A stretch of DNA of 64,000 bases from Bacteroidales bacterium (GTDB lineage: Bacteria; Bacteroidota; Bacteroidia; Bacteroidales; VadinHA17): assembly GCA_003142255.1 (NCBI GenBank), contig PLLO01000011.1:676134-740133 (forward strand), in the 5' to 3' direction. The position numbers and the translations under genes are program-made. Below the pieces are notes generated by a model. That model worked only from the letters and a program-made list of their open reading frames with translations. It ran no database searches and had not been told where the DNA came from. Shown piece after piece: positions 50,470 through 60,419 of the stretch (positions are counted from its first letter, which is position 1; the number at the start of each line of letters is the position of its first letter).

Positions 50470-52053
50470 TTATCTTTTAATTAAAATAGATCCCTTTATT
50501 ATTTTACCCCTTTCAAATTTCAATATATAGAAATAGGTATCATTTGGGAGTTCCACACCTTTATTATTTCGTCCGTCCCAATTATTCAAATAATTGCTAT
50601 TTGTATATTCTTCATTTCCCCAGCGGTTAAAGATGATAAGTTCAACCTGGCCAATAATTTCACTTATCTTAAAATAATCATTTTTACCATCACCATTGGG
50701 TGTAATTACTGATGGTATAAATGGATCATAAACGGAAATTATAACTTCTGCACTTGCCTCATTTGCACAGCCATTGGCATCGGTAACAGTGACAGTATAA
50801 ATCCCTGCAATATCCCTGATGATGGCAGCAGTGGTTTCTCCTGATGACCATCTGTAAGATGTTCCACCGCTGGCAGTAAGTGTTGCAATGGCACCATTAG
50901 AGATAATGCCATCGTTATTTGCTATTCCTGAATTATCGGTTATTGTAATTGCAGCAACAGGTAAAGCAATTACAGTTACGATGGTAGCTATTGATGCTTC
51001 ACTCTGACATCCACTTGCGTTTGTTACTCTTACTGTATAGCTTCCTGCTTTGGTAACATTTATACTTGCTGTGGATGCTGCATTTGACCATAAGTAACTT
51101 GTTCCTGAACTTGAGGTTAAGGTTACGTTGCCCCCGGCACATAAGTCTGTTGGACCGTCAGCGGTTATGGTTGGAGTTGCCGGTAAAGAATTTACAGTGA
51201 TTGCAGCCGTTTTGGTATCGGTACAACCATTGGCATTGGTAACAGTTACAGTATATGTTCCTGCGGTACCTTTAACAATGGCAGCAGTGGTGTCGCCTGT
51301 CGACCAGCTGTAAGAAGTTCCACCGCTGGCAGTAATTGTTGCAGTGGCGCCATTACAGATAACGCCATCGTTATTTGCTATTCCTGAATTATCGGTTATG
51401 GTAATTGCAGCTGTCATTGTGCAATTAGATTGAAAGAAAGAATATATGGGATCATTTATAAGATCTATAATATCCCCATAGCTACATTTAGAATGTAAAT
51501 AAGGAGTTGTAATTGGTGTTGTGCAATTGAGTGCAGGGTAAGTCAGTTTATTGTTGGTTAAATCTGCAGGGAAAATTGTTCCGCTAACAAATACCTTTGT
51601 CGGATTGCTATTGCTTATAAATGATCCCATTGTTAGACCTCCTTTATTAATGTTGCCCAGGATGACAATATAATTATTTGTTACTATAGTAGCTTTGTTG
51701 TTGAAATTGAAGTTTCCCTTGATAATAAGAATTCCATTGCCGTTTACAAGTAAATTATTATTATTATCAAGCAACAAATCTCCGTTTATAACAAGTGTGT
51801 CATTAATAGTCAAATTACTGGCAAGGGTACTAAATGAGAGAGAACCATTTACTGTAATATACCCGTTAATGAAAAAATTGCCTCCCTCGACAATGGTATC
51901 ATGAGGTACCGTCCATGTTGGGCTCCAGCTTGAAGGTGTTTCCCATGCACCGGTATAATTATCCTTGCTTGAATTATCCTGTGAAAATACTGCCTGGCTT
52001 TGGAGATAAATTAGCGCTAACAATAAAATAATCCGTTTTCTTTGTACATTCAT
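50470..52053 (-). CDS. T9SS type B surface protein, short paralogue of the giant adhesin
   Basis: A 527-residue paralogue of the protein at 45562-50292. The ATG at 52053 aligns with the paralogue's start (MNVQRKRIILLLALIYLQSQAVFSQ); an in-frame ATG at 52062 is also possible. The N-terminal beta-helix-like region is closely similar (NYTGAWETPSSWSPTWTVP). It has only one 74-residue repeat of the shared type (TPTITADGPTDLCAGGNVTL), flanked by two others of a different kind (ITITDNSGIANNDGVI). The C-terminal type B sorting domain is almost identical to the paralogue's. The large difference in repeat number suggests expansion or contraction. Confidence 0.88.
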   Translation of the reverse strand: MNVQRKRIILLLALIYLQSQAVFSQDNSSKDNYTGAWETPSSWSPTWTVPHDTIVEGGNFFINGYITVNGSLSFSTLASNLTINDTLVINGDLLLDNNNNLLVNGNGILIIKGNFNFNNKATIVTNNYIVILGNINKGGLTMGSFISNSNPTKVFVSGTIFPADLTNNKLTYPALNCTTPITTPYLHSKCSYGDIIDLINDPIYSFFQSNCTMTAAITITDNSGIANNDGVICNGATATITASGGTSYSWSTGDTTAAIVKGTAGTYTVTVTNANGCTDTKTAAITVNSLPATPTITADGPTDLCAGGNVTLTSSSGTSYLWSNAASTASINVTKAGSYTVRVTNASGCQSEASIATIVTVIALPVAAITITDNSGIANNDGIISNGAIATLTASGGTSYRWSSGETTAAIIRDIAGIYTVTVTDANGCANEASAEVIISVYDPFIPSVITPNGDGKNDYFKISEIIGQVELIIFNRWGNEEYTNSNYLNNWDGRNNKGVELPNDTYFYILKFERGKIIKGSILIKR

Positions 52054-52301
52054 TCTGTACATTTTAATGCATTAATATGCAATGGTTTAAATCAAAATAC
52101 TCAATATATTCAAAAACCCTCATAATGTCTGAATACTTTCGAGGTAACGTTTATTCCTCCAAGTCATCCTTTTCACCTTCACTTAATAACACATTTTAAA
52201 ATCCGGGCTATTATCTGCTCGTTTTGAACATTTTTTATATTTTTAAGCCGCAAATTATAATTTTTTATTGGAAAGCGATAAAAAAAGTTAGTTATTAATA
52301 A

Positions 52302-52520
52302 TTAAACGAGTACCATCATTATAAAAATTCCTGAAGGGAAGTTGCATCTTGAAATTGTGTAAGAGACTTTGTCTGTGTCCGATACCCGGGTACTTTTTAG
52401 AGAAGCTCTTTTATTCAGAGCACAACCGCCCGGGATTGCTTCTGAATATTTTAGATCACCTGTTATTTCGCAACTAATTAAAATTGGAATCAAAAAAAGC
52501 AGAACAAATACATTTTTCAT
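52302..52520 (-). CDS. Small putative lipoprotein
   Basis: A 72-residue frame with a good lipoprotein signal, MKNVFVLLFLIPILISCEITG (lipobox Cys 17). The mature part is short and has no known domain. No clear ribosome site or promoter was found. The signal is the only support, so this is a moderate call. Confidence 0.45.
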   Translation of the reverse strand: MKNVFVLLFLIPILISCEITGDLKYSEAIPGGCALNKRASLKSTRVSDTDKVSYTISRCNFPSGIFIMMVLV

Positions 52521-52846
52521 TGGTTTAGGTATATTGTTTGATTAACTCGAAGGTTATAAAGTTGTTTTTCATGTGTATACAGAAAAAAATCATACCAGAT
52601 ATTGATATTTCGGGATGATCCGCTTACAGCTAACTCATGAATAGTATCCTGTTTTGAACTATTTATTTTTATTATATTGCCCTATTATTAATTCGAAGAA
52701 TGTTTTTCATAAGTTATTATATGTCAGAGCAATATTTATTTGTTGTCGCTCAGAATGTAGGATTTCTGAAGCGGTTTGCCGGGTTATAGGATATTCTGCT
52801 TTGCGGATTATCCAATCAATAATTCAATCTTCATTCTGCCTTTAAA
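52521..52846. other. Gene-free stretch before the fermentation cluster
   Basis: 326 bases of AT-rich DNA between the small lipoprotein gene and the acyl-CoA synthetase gene. No RNA gene, repeat, clear terminator or full promoter consensus was recognised. It should contain the promoter of the forward fermentation cluster. Confidence 0.5.
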
Positions 52847-54904
52847 ATGATAAATGAAAAACTAATAAATCCCGACAGTATTGTAGTTATAGGAGGATCA
52901 GACGATCTTTATAAGCCTGGCGGAAAAATCCTGAAAAACATTATCGATGGGAAATTCCGGGGTTCCCTTTATGTTGTAAACCCGAAGCAGGATATGGTTC
53001 AGGGCGTAAAGTCATACAGGGATCTCAGGGATATTCCGGAGACGGATCTCGCAATTCTCGCAATTCAGGCAAAATATTGCCTTCAGGATGTTGAATTGCT
53101 GGTCAGGCAAAAGAATACCAAAGCTTTTATTATAATCTCTGCCGGTTTCAGCGAAGCCGGGGAAGAGGGCAGGAAGCTGGAAAATGATATTGCAGCCCTG
53201 ATAAACAGTGTCAATGGATCACTGATCGGGCCAAACTGTATAGGTATGATCTCTCCGTATTATAACGGGATATTTACCACACCGGTTCCCCGGCTTAATA
53301 AAATGGGGTGCGACTTTGTATCCGGATCAGGAGCTACAGCCGTTTTTATCTTTGAGTCGGCTATTCCTAAAGGAGTTAACTTCTCCAGTGTGTTTTCAGT
53401 GGGGAACAGTGCCCAGACGGGAGTGGAAGATGTACTTGAATACTGGGATAGCACTTATGAGCCGGGAATCAGCTCGCCGGTTAAGCTCATTTATGTCGAA
53501 AGCATCCGCGACCCCGATAAGCTTCTTCACCATGCTTCATCACTTATAAGGAAAGGCTGCAGGATCGCTGCAATAAAAGCCGGGACAAGTGAAGCCGGCA
53601 GCAGGGCTGCATCGTCGCATACAGGTGCGATGGCTTCTTCCGATTCTGCCGTGGAAGCGCTTTTCCGTAAAGCCGGGATCGTAAGATGCGCCGGCAGGGA
53701 AGAGCTTACAACAGTCGCTTCAGTCTTTTTCTATAAGCACCTTAAAGGGAGGAATATTGCCATAATAACTCATGCTGGCGGACCGGCCGTTATGCTTACT
53801 GACGCCTTGTCTGCCGGTGGCATGAACATTCCTAAAATAACCGGAGGGCATCACGACAAGCTTATGGCAATGATGAACCCAGGTGCATCAGCCGATAATC
53901 CCATTGACATGATTGCGACAGCAACAAACGAGCAGCTAAACAACGTAATTGAATATGTCGACAAGAAGATGCCGGAGATTGACGGCATGACCGTAATTTT
54001 CGGCAGTAACGGCCTTAATGATATGACTGTCATCTATGACCTTCTTCATAAAAAGATAGAGGAATGCGACAAGCCATTATTCCCTATCCTTCCATCCGTT
54101 GCAGCTTCTCGTACTGAGCTCGAGTATTTCCTGGAGAAAGGTCATGTGAATTTTCCGGATGAGGTAGTGCTGGGCAGAGCCCTGACAAAGATTTCGAACA
54201 CTCCTTATCCTGCTGATGAAAAAATACATCTCAAAGATATAGATGTACCGTTGATAAGAAAAATAATCGACAATGCTCCAAATGGTTACCTCGATCCTGA
54301 CACTATTCAGAAACTGCTTACTGCTGCGAGTATTCCTACAGTTAAGGAGGCGGTGGTAAAAACGAAGAAAGAGGTTGCAGCACTTGTCAACAGGGTTGGA
54401 TTTCCGCTGGCCCTGAAGGTCATCGGACCGGTTCATAAATCTGATGTCGGAGGTGTAACCCTGAATATAAAATCCCTGACTCACCTGGAAGCTGAATTCA
54501 GCAGGATGATTAAGATCAAAGATGTGAAAGCTGTGCTGGTTCAGCGCATGCTTACCGGCACTGAACTATTCATTGGTGCAAAATATGAACCAAAGTTCGG
54601 ACATGTTATACTGTGCGGACTTGGAGGGATTTTTGTTGAGACACTTGGTGATGTTTCGTCGGGACTGGCTCCTCTTACATTTAACGAAGCCAACTCAATG
54701 ATAAAGAGCCTTAAAGCATACAGGATAATTAAGGGAACCAGGGGCAAACCGGGAATAAATGAACAGAAATTTGAAGAGATAATTGTACGGCTCTCAAGCC
54801 TGCTGAGGTTCGCAACCGAGATCAAGGAGATGGACCTTAACCCGCTGATAGGTAGCCCTGATGCAATTACAGTTGTTGATGCAAGGATAAGAATTGAGAA
54901 ATGA
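52847..54904 (+). CDS. ADP-forming acyl-CoA synthetase (acetate-CoA ligase type), fused alpha and beta
   Basis: Converts an acyl-CoA, ADP and phosphate to the free acid, CoA and ATP. At 685 residues it carries both subunits in one chain: the CoA-binding domain (IVVIGGSDDLYKPGGKIL), the succinyl-CoA-ligase-like domains with ASGATAVF-type loops, and the phosphohistidine site AASSHTGAMASS near residue 260, then an ATP-grasp domain from about 465 (AASIPTVKEAV, GGVTLNIKSLTHLEAEF, EMDLNPLIGSPDAI). It starts a forward cluster with the oxoacid oxidoreductase, so it probably harvests ATP from the acyl-CoA made there. Confidence 0.92.
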   Translation: MINEKLINPDSIVVIGGSDDLYKPGGKILKNIIDGKFRGSLYVVNPKQDMVQGVKSYRDLRDIPETDLAILAIQAKYCLQDVELLVRQKNTKAFIIISAGFSEAGEEGRKLENDIAALINSVNGSLIGPNCIGMISPYYNGIFTTPVPRLNKMGCDFVSGSGATAVFIFESAIPKGVNFSSVFSVGNSAQTGVEDVLEYWDSTYEPGISSPVKLIYVESIRDPDKLLHHASSLIRKGCRIAAIKAGTSEAGSRAASSHTGAMASSDSAVEALFRKAGIVRCAGREELTTVASVFFYKHLKGRNIAIITHAGGPAVMLTDALSAGGMNIPKITGGHHDKLMAMMNPGASADNPIDMIATATNEQLNNVIEYVDKKMPEIDGMTVIFGSNGLNDMTVIYDLLHKKIEECDKPLFPILPSVAASRTELEYFLEKGHVNFPDEVVLGRALTKISNTPYPADEKIHLKDIDVPLIRKIIDNAPNGYLDPDTIQKLLTAASIPTVKEAVVKTKKEVAALVNRVGFPLALKVIGPVHKSDVGGVTLNIKSLTHLEAEFSRMIKIKDVKAVLVQRMLTGTELFIGAKYEPKFGHVILCGLGGIFVETLGDVSSGLAPLTFNEANSMIKSLKAYRIIKGTRGKPGINEQKFEEIIVRLSSLLRFATEIKEMDLNPLIGSPDAITVVDARIRIEK

Positions 54905-54983
54905 ATAAGCAACATTTCTTTTTGGGAAAAACTAATTTGATTATATTCAAACGCAATATTTACCCTGTATAAAAAGCAATATT

Positions 54984-55409
54984 ATGATAATCCAGCAGTT
55001 ATCAGTATTTCTCGAGAATAAGTCAGGAAGGCTTACTGAAGTGCTTGAGGTTTTGGGCAGGGAGAACATTAGGATCACTGCACTTAGCGTAGCCGATACA
55101 ACAGAATTTGGGATACTCAGGATAATTGTTTCTGATCCTGAAAAAGCTAAATCCCTGCTGAAAGAACAGATGTTTACGGTCAATATTACTGAGGTCATTT
55201 CCGTAATGGCGCCCGATGAGGCAAAATATTATGCTAAAGTCCTTAAAATATTGTCGGACATTGATATAAGCGTTGAATATACCTACGCATTTTCAATAGG
55301 AAAAAAATCGATTATAGTACTTCGATGCAGCAATAATGAAAAGGCAATTGAAGCCCTGAAGGCTCATGAAATGGAGCTGCTGAAGGCAAGTGACCTGTAC
55401 AGTATTTAG
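54984..55409 (+). CDS. Tandem ACT domain protein
   Basis: A 141-residue protein with two ACT domains, the first beginning IIQQLSVFLENKSGRLTEVLEVLGRENI and the second YYAKVLKILSDIDISVEYTYAFSIG. ACT domains bind amino acids. Such genes are often next to PaaK-type ligases and indolepyruvate or oxoacid oxidoreductases, as here. It probably senses an aromatic or branched-chain amino acid and regulates a neighbouring enzyme; the ligand is not known. Confidence 0.88.
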   Translation: MIIQQLSVFLENKSGRLTEVLEVLGRENIRITALSVADTTEFGILRIIVSDPEKAKSLLKEQMFTVNITEVISVMAPDEAKYYAKVLKILSDIDISVEYTYAFSIGKKSIIVLRCSNNEKAIEALKAHEMELLKASDLYSI

Positions 55410-55440
55410 TAACTGATATAAAAAAGCGATAGAATTTAAA

Positions 55441-56742
55441 ATGGAGATCTGGAACAGGCATTTTGAGTGTATGGAGCGGGACGAGCTCAGGAGAGTTCAG
55501 GGAGAACGTCTCAGGGAGACCGTTGAACGGGTTTACTTTAATGTCCCTTATTACAGGAATAAGATGCAAGAGGCAGGTCTGGCTCCGGAAAACATTCAGA
55601 CTATTGAAGATATTGTAAAACTTCCCTTCACGACAAAGAACGACCTTCGCGATACATATCCATTTGGCATGTTTGCAGTGCCTATGAGCGAGATTGTCAG
55701 ACTGCATGCATCATCAGGAACTACCGGTAAACCTACTGTGGTAGGTTATACAAGGAACGATATTTCAACGTGGTCGGAGGTGATGGCAAGAACATTAACC
55801 AGCGCTGGTGCCGACAGGAATGACTTTATTCAGATTGCATATGGTTACGGACTCTTTACTGGCGGCCTTGGACTGCATTACGGGGGTGAGAAAATCGGAG
55901 CATCGGTAATCCCCGTCTCAGGAGGAAATACTAACCGTCAGCTGCAGCTTATGCATGATTTCGGGACCACAGTTCTTGCATGTACACCATCGTATGCCCT
56001 TCATCTGGCTGAAGCAATAGAGGAAAGCGACATTGACATCAATGAGCTCAAACTGAAGACTGGCGTATTCGGAGCGGAACCATGGACAGAGAACATGCGC
56101 AGGGAAATTGAACATAAGTTAAAGGTCAAAGCAATTGATATTTACGGGTTGAGTGAAGTAATTGGCCCGGGGGTAGCATTTGAATGCATGGAACAGAAAG
56201 GTTTGCACATCAGTGAGGACCATTTTTACCCTGAGATCATTGATCCGGAAACCCTTCAGGTACTCCCTGAAGGATCCTTTGGAGAGCTGGTATTCACAAC
56301 GATTACCAAAGAGGGTCTGCCACTGATACGCTACAGAACACGCGACCTGACCAGTCTCAATCACAAAAAGTGCAATTGCGGACGTACACTTGTGCGAATG
56401 GATAAATGTCTGGGGCGAAGCGATGATATGCTTATAATAAGGGGTGTAAACCTGTTCCCTTCACAGATAGAGTCCGTCCTTCTTGAGATGAGCGAAATAA
56501 AGCCTCATTACAGAATAATCGTCGACAGGGTTAATAATCTCGATACTATCGAACTGCAGGTTGAAGTTGACGAAGAGTTTTTCCAGGATAAGATTAGCCA
56601 GCTGCAGTCGCTCCGCGAAAAACTGCTGGAAAACCTTGAAAGCGCAATTGGCCTGGGAATAAAGGTTACGCTGGTTGAGCCGAAGACTATAGAAAGAAGT
56701 GAAGGGAAAGCACAACGCGTCATTGACAAAAGAAAATTCTGA
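55441..56742 (+). CDS. paaK: Phenylacetate-CoA ligase family enzyme
   Basis: An AMP-forming aryl-acid CoA ligase of 433 residues. The nucleotide loop is [15 protein letters not shown] near residue 93, followed by [37 protein letters not shown] and the C-terminal hinge [20 protein letters not shown]. The substrate could be phenylacetate or indoleacetate. With the ACT protein 31 bases upstream and an aminotransferase 12 bases downstream, it fits the handling of aromatic amino-acid products. Confidence 0.9.
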   Translation: MEIWNRHFECMERDELRRVQGERLRETVERVYFNVPYYRNKMQEAGLAPENIQTIEDIVKLPFTTKNDLRDTYPFGMFAVPMSEIVRLHASSGTTGKPTVVGYTRNDISTWSEVMARTLTSAGADRNDFIQIAYGYGLFTGGLGLHYGGEKIGASVIPVSGGNTNRQLQLMHDFGTTVLACTPSYALHLAEAIEESDIDINELKLKTGVFGAEPWTENMRREIEHKLKVKAIDIYGLSEVIGPGVAFECMEQKGLHISEDHFYPEIIDPETLQVLPEGSFGELVFTTITKEGLPLIRYRTRDLTSLNHKKCNCGRTLVRMDKCLGRSDDMLIIRGVNLFPSQIESVLLEMSEIKPHYRIIVDRVNNLDTIELQVEVDEEFFQDKISQLQSLREKLLENLESAIGLGIKVTLVEPKTIERSEGKAQRVIDKRKF

Positions 56743-56754
56743 AAAATTCAGTAA

Positions 56755-58074
56755 ATGGACAATATACCAATATCATCAGATTTAATTAAAGAACTTATCA
56801 TCTCCACAGGGATCAACCCTAAAACAGCCTCAATCAGGGAGATAGTCCATCTCGTTAACCTTTTAGAGAAGAAAACCGGAACCAGTTTTGTAAGGATGGA
56901 AATGGGAGTGCCGGGACTTCCGGCTCCGACTATCGGTATAAACGCAGAGATTGCTGCGCTCAAAAGCGGAGTCGCCTCAATTTATCCTGATATATCAGGC
57001 CTCCCCTCTCTGAAAGAAGAGACTTCAAGGTTCATTAAGCTTTTCCTGAATATAGACGTCAGTCCTAAAGGCTGCATACCAACCGTCGGTTCAATGATGG
57101 GAGGGTTAGTTAGCTTTCTTGTAGCCAACAGGAATGACAAGACCAAAGAAGGTACTCTGTTCATTGACCCGGGCTTCCCTATTCAGAAGCAGCAGGTTAA
57201 GATGCTTGGTCATGATTACTATTCCTTTGACGTGTATAATTTCAGAGGAAAGAAACTGAAGGCAAAACTTGAATCTTATCTCAAAACCGGGAAGATTTCC
57301 TCCCTGCTATATTCAAATCCGAATAATCCTGCATGGATTTGCCTCAACGATGAGGAATTGTCGATTATCGGTGAACTTTCTGTTAAATACGATGTTATTG
57401 TAATTGAGGACCTTGCATATTTTGGTATGGACTTCAGAAAGGATTATTCCGTTCCGGGGAAACCCCCTTTCCAGCCAACCGTTGCCAGATATGCCAATGA
57501 TTATATTATGCTTATATCCAGCTCAAAGATGTTCAGCTATGCAGGTCAGAGAATAGGAATGATGGCAATCTCGAACCATCTTTTCAACAGATCGTACCCT
57601 GACCTTTTAAGATATTACCCATCGGATAAATTCGGACATTCACTTGTATTCGGAGCTTTATACGGATTATCAGCAGGAGTTTCTCATTCGTCCCAGTTTG
57701 GCCTGGCTGCAATGCTGAAAGCTGCCAATGACGGAACCCATAATTACCGTAATGATTTAATGGAATATGCTGAAAAAGCAAAGATCATGAAAGAGCTCTT
57801 TGTAAAGCATGGATTTGAAATTGTTTACGACAAGGATATTGATGAACCGATTGCAGACGGTTTTTATTTTACAATTTCATACCCCGGTTTCAAGGATCGT
57901 GAATTGCTCTGGGAGCTTCTAAAGTATGGTGTAAGCGCAATTTCGCTCGATATTACCGGAAGTGACAGGAAGGATGGCCTCAGGGCATGCGTCTCGCTTG
58001 TTCCGAGGGAGTTATTCGGAGACCTGGACATTCGTTTGAAGAAATTCAGTGAGGATCATTTGAATTTAAAATAA
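56755..58074 (+). CDS. PLP-dependent aminotransferase, class I/II
   Basis: A fold-type I aminotransferase of 439 residues. The PLP-binding Lys is in MLISSSKMFSYAGQRIGMM near residue 265, and the upstream Asn/Asp pair is in YSNPNNPAWICL and IVIEDLAYFGMDF. It would convert an amino acid into the 2-oxoacid used by the following oxidoreductase. Substrate not readable, but the context suggests branched-chain or aromatic amino acids. Confidence 0.87.
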   Translation: MDNIPISSDLIKELIISTGINPKTASIREIVHLVNLLEKKTGTSFVRMEMGVPGLPAPTIGINAEIAALKSGVASIYPDISGLPSLKEETSRFIKLFLNIDVSPKGCIPTVGSMMGGLVSFLVANRNDKTKEGTLFIDPGFPIQKQQVKMLGHDYYSFDVYNFRGKKLKAKLESYLKTGKISSLLYSNPNNPAWICLNDEELSIIGELSVKYDVIVIEDLAYFGMDFRKDYSVPGKPPFQPTVARYANDYIMLISSSKMFSYAGQRIGMMAISNHLFNRSYPDLLRYYPSDKFGHSLVFGALYGLSAGVSHSSQFGLAAMLKAANDGTHNYRNDLMEYAEKAKIMKELFVKHGFEIVYDKDIDEPIADGFYFTISYPGFKDRELLWELLKYGVSAISLDITGSDRKDGLRACVSLVPRELFGDLDIRLKKFSEDHLNLK

Positions 58075-58093
58075 AATGAAATCATCATATAAA

Positions 58094-58240
58094 TACCCCC
58101 TTTCTTATTTCCCCCAAGGGGGAAAGGTCCACTCGCAGGCTGGCCCCTTCGCTAAAATTGCCCACCGGGCAATTTCTTACGCTCGGTCCTCCCCGTGGGG
58201 GAAAGCCTGCCCCGCTTCGGCGGGGGTTGGGAAGGGGGTA
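58094..58240. repeat. GC-rich palindromic element (family B), longest copy
   Basis: Bounded by TACCCCC and GGGGGTA, with TTTCCCCCAAGGGGGAAA at the left as in the other copies, and extra nested hairpins inside (AAATTGCCCACCGGGCAATTT; GCCCCGCTTCGGCGGGG). It separates the aminotransferase gene from the oxidoreductase genes and may weaken readthrough. Others at 29733-29812 and 62262-62341. Confidence 0.7.
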
Positions 58241-58303
58241 TATAGTCCTAAAATGAAATCAAATCTTATTTGATAATATTTCTTAGAATTAAATAATTTT
58301 AAT

Positions 58304-58528
58304 ATGGCAAAGATCAGAGGAAGTATTGTTGTAGATGTAGAAAGGTGCAAGGGTTGCGAAGTATGCATGGTCACCTGTCCGACAGGTACCATTGCTATGG
58401 CAAAAGAGGTTAACCACAAAGGTTATTTCTATGCTTTTCCAGCTAATCCTGACCTGTGCATCGGATGTGCAAATTGCGCCATGGTTTGTCCTGATGGTGT
58501 CATAACAGTTTATAAAACAAAAATATAA
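58304..58528 (+). CDS. 2-oxoacid:ferredoxin oxidoreductase, ferredoxin-like delta subunit
   Basis: A 74-residue 2x[4Fe-4S] ferredoxin with CKGCEVCMVTCP and CIGCANCAMVCP. It is the first gene of a four-gene operon with the alpha, beta and gamma subunits and carries electrons from the thiamine enzyme to ferredoxin. Confidence 0.92.
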   Translation: MAKIRGSIVVDVERCKGCEVCMVTCPTGTIAMAKEVNHKGYFYAFPANPDLCIGCANCAMVCPDGVITVYKTKI

Positions 58529-58535
58529 CGCGGTA

Positions 58536-59606
58536 ATGGAAAAAGAACTAAGATTGATGAAAGGCAATGAGGCGGTTGCAGAAGCTGCAATCCGCGCCGG
58601 AGCCGATGGTTATTTCGGATATCCGATAACTCCGCAGAGCGAGATACTCGAATACCTGATGGTGGCTAAACCTTATGAAACTACCGGTATGGTTGTTCTC
58701 CAGGCCGAAAGCGAAGTGGCAGCTATTAACATGGTATATGGCGGTGCCGGATGCGGAAAAAAAGTAATGACATCATCTTCCTCTCCGGGGATAAGTCTCA
58801 AGCAGGAGGGGATAACATATATTGCCGGTGCTGAACTGCCGTGCCTGATCGTAAATGTAGTCAGGGGAGGACCAGGACTGGGAACCATTCAGCCTGCACA
58901 ATCAGATTATTTTCAGGCAACCAAAGGGGGTGGACATGGCGATTACCACCTTATTGTTCTTGCTCCGGCATCGGTTCAGGAAATGGCTGACTTTGTGGGA
59001 CTCAGCTTTGATCTTGCATTCAAATACCGTAACCCTGTAATGATGCTTTCAGATGGTGCAATCGGCCAGATGATGGAAAAAGTATGGCTCAGTCCGCAGA
59101 AGGAAAGATCAAAAACAGTTCCTGAGTGGGCTACCACCGGCAAACCTCCCACAAGGGAAAGGAATATTATTACATCGCTCGACCTTGATCCCAATGCACA
59201 GGAGAGATTTAACCAGAAGCTCATTGACAAGTACAATCTGATTAAGGAAAAAGAGGTTCGCTATGAAGAGTTTCAGTGCGACGATGCTGAATATCTTTTT
59301 GTTGCTTACGGGACAAGCGCCAGGGTTTGCCAGAAAGCAGTGCAGCTGTGCCGTGCTGACGGAATTAAAGTGGGCCTCCTCAGGCCTATAACCCTTTTCC
59401 CGTTTCCATCGAAGCGGATAAATGAGCTTGCCGATAAGATGAAGCTGATCCTGTCAATTGAAATGAGCGCCGGCCAGATGGTCGAGGATGTCATGCTTTC
59501 AGTGAATGGCAAAGTGCCAGTTTATCATTTTGGACGTATGGGCGGTATCGTTACAGCACCTGATGAGGTTGTTGAATTTCTTAAATCGAAAATTATAGGA
59601 GGTTAA
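58536..59606 (+). CDS. 2-oxoacid:ferredoxin oxidoreductase, alpha subunit
   Basis: A 356-residue subunit of the VorB/KorA type. It shows GNEAVAEAAIRAGADGYFGYPITPQSEILEYL, the glycine-rich GGPGLGTIQPAQSDYFQATKGGGHGDY and MLSDGAIGQMMEKV. It binds the oxoacid and CoA. The family name does not fix the substrate; branched-chain 2-oxoacids or 2-oxoglutarate are both possible. Confidence 0.92.
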   Translation: MEKELRLMKGNEAVAEAAIRAGADGYFGYPITPQSEILEYLMVAKPYETTGMVVLQAESEVAAINMVYGGAGCGKKVMTSSSSPGISLKQEGITYIAGAELPCLIVNVVRGGPGLGTIQPAQSDYFQATKGGGHGDYHLIVLAPASVQEMADFVGLSFDLAFKYRNPVMMLSDGAIGQMMEKVWLSPQKERSKTVPEWATTGKPPTRERNIITSLDLDPNAQERFNQKLIDKYNLIKEKEVRYEEFQCDDAEYLFVAYGTSARVCQKAVQLCRADGIKVGLLRPITLFPFPSKRINELADKMKLILSIEMSAGQMVEDVMLSVNGKVPVYHFGRMGGIVTAPDEVVEFLKSKIIGG

Positions 59607-59609
59607 TAT

Positions 59610-60401
59610 ATGACTGAGGCTACAGGAATTAAAGAGATCATTAAACCTGAGAATCTGGTTTATAAAAGGACAAAGATCATGACCGACAATGTGCTTTCAT
59701 ATTGTCCGGGTTGTGGTCATGGAACTGCTCATCGTATTCTTGCTGAGATAATCGAGGAGGAAGGAATTCAGTCACAAACTATTGGAATATCTCCGGTAGG
59801 TTGTTCTGTGCTTCTTTACAATTTTCTGGATATAGACTGGCAGGAGGCAGCCCACGGGCGCGCTCCGGCTCTTGCCACAGCAATAAAGAGACTGCTTCCC
59901 GACAAGTTTGTATTCACTTACCAGGGCGATGGCGACCTTGCTGCTATCGGGACAGCAGAAACAATTCATGCATGCAACAGGGGAGAGAATATCCTGATAA
60001 TATTTATAAATAACGGAATTTACGGTATGACGGGAGGCCAGATGGCTCCTACTACTTTAGTGGGGATGAAATCGTCCACATCACCCTATGGAAGAGATGT
60101 TAAGTTGATGGGTAATCCTCTTAAGATGACTGAGATCGTTGCTACTCTCCCGGGTACATATTATGTCACCAGGCAGAGTGTTCATACTGCGGCAAATGTG
60201 AAGAAGACAAAGAAAGCTATGAGAAAAGCAATTCAGTATCAGAAGCTTAATAAAGGTACCTGTTTCATTGAAATCGTTTCAAATTGTCCGTCGAATTGGA
60301 AGATGACACCTGTCGAATCTAATAAATGGATGGAGGCGAACATGTTCCCCTTCTACCCGCTCGGTGACCTGAAGGTACCTGCCGAAGAAACCACAAAGTA
60401 A
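59610..60401 (+). CDS. 2-oxoacid:ferredoxin oxidoreductase, beta (thiamine) subunit
   Basis: The 263-residue thiamine diphosphate subunit. It has a [4Fe-4S]/thiamine motif YCPGCGHGTAHRI and the diphosphate-binding GDGDLAAIGTAETIHACNRGENILIIFINNGIYGMTGGQ. It is three bases after the alpha gene. Confidence 0.93.
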   Translation: MTEATGIKEIIKPENLVYKRTKIMTDNVLSYCPGCGHGTAHRILAEIIEEEGIQSQTIGISPVGCSVLLYNFLDIDWQEAAHGRAPALATAIKRLLPDKFVFTYQGDGDLAAIGTAETIHACNRGENILIIFINNGIYGMTGGQMAPTTLVGMKSSTSPYGRDVKLMGNPLKMTEIVATLPGTYYVTRQSVHTAANVKKTKKAMRKAIQYQKLNKGTCFIEIVSNCPSNWKMTPVESNKWMEANMFPFYPLGDLKVPAEETTK

Positions 60402-60419
60402 AAACTCAATCTGAAAAAA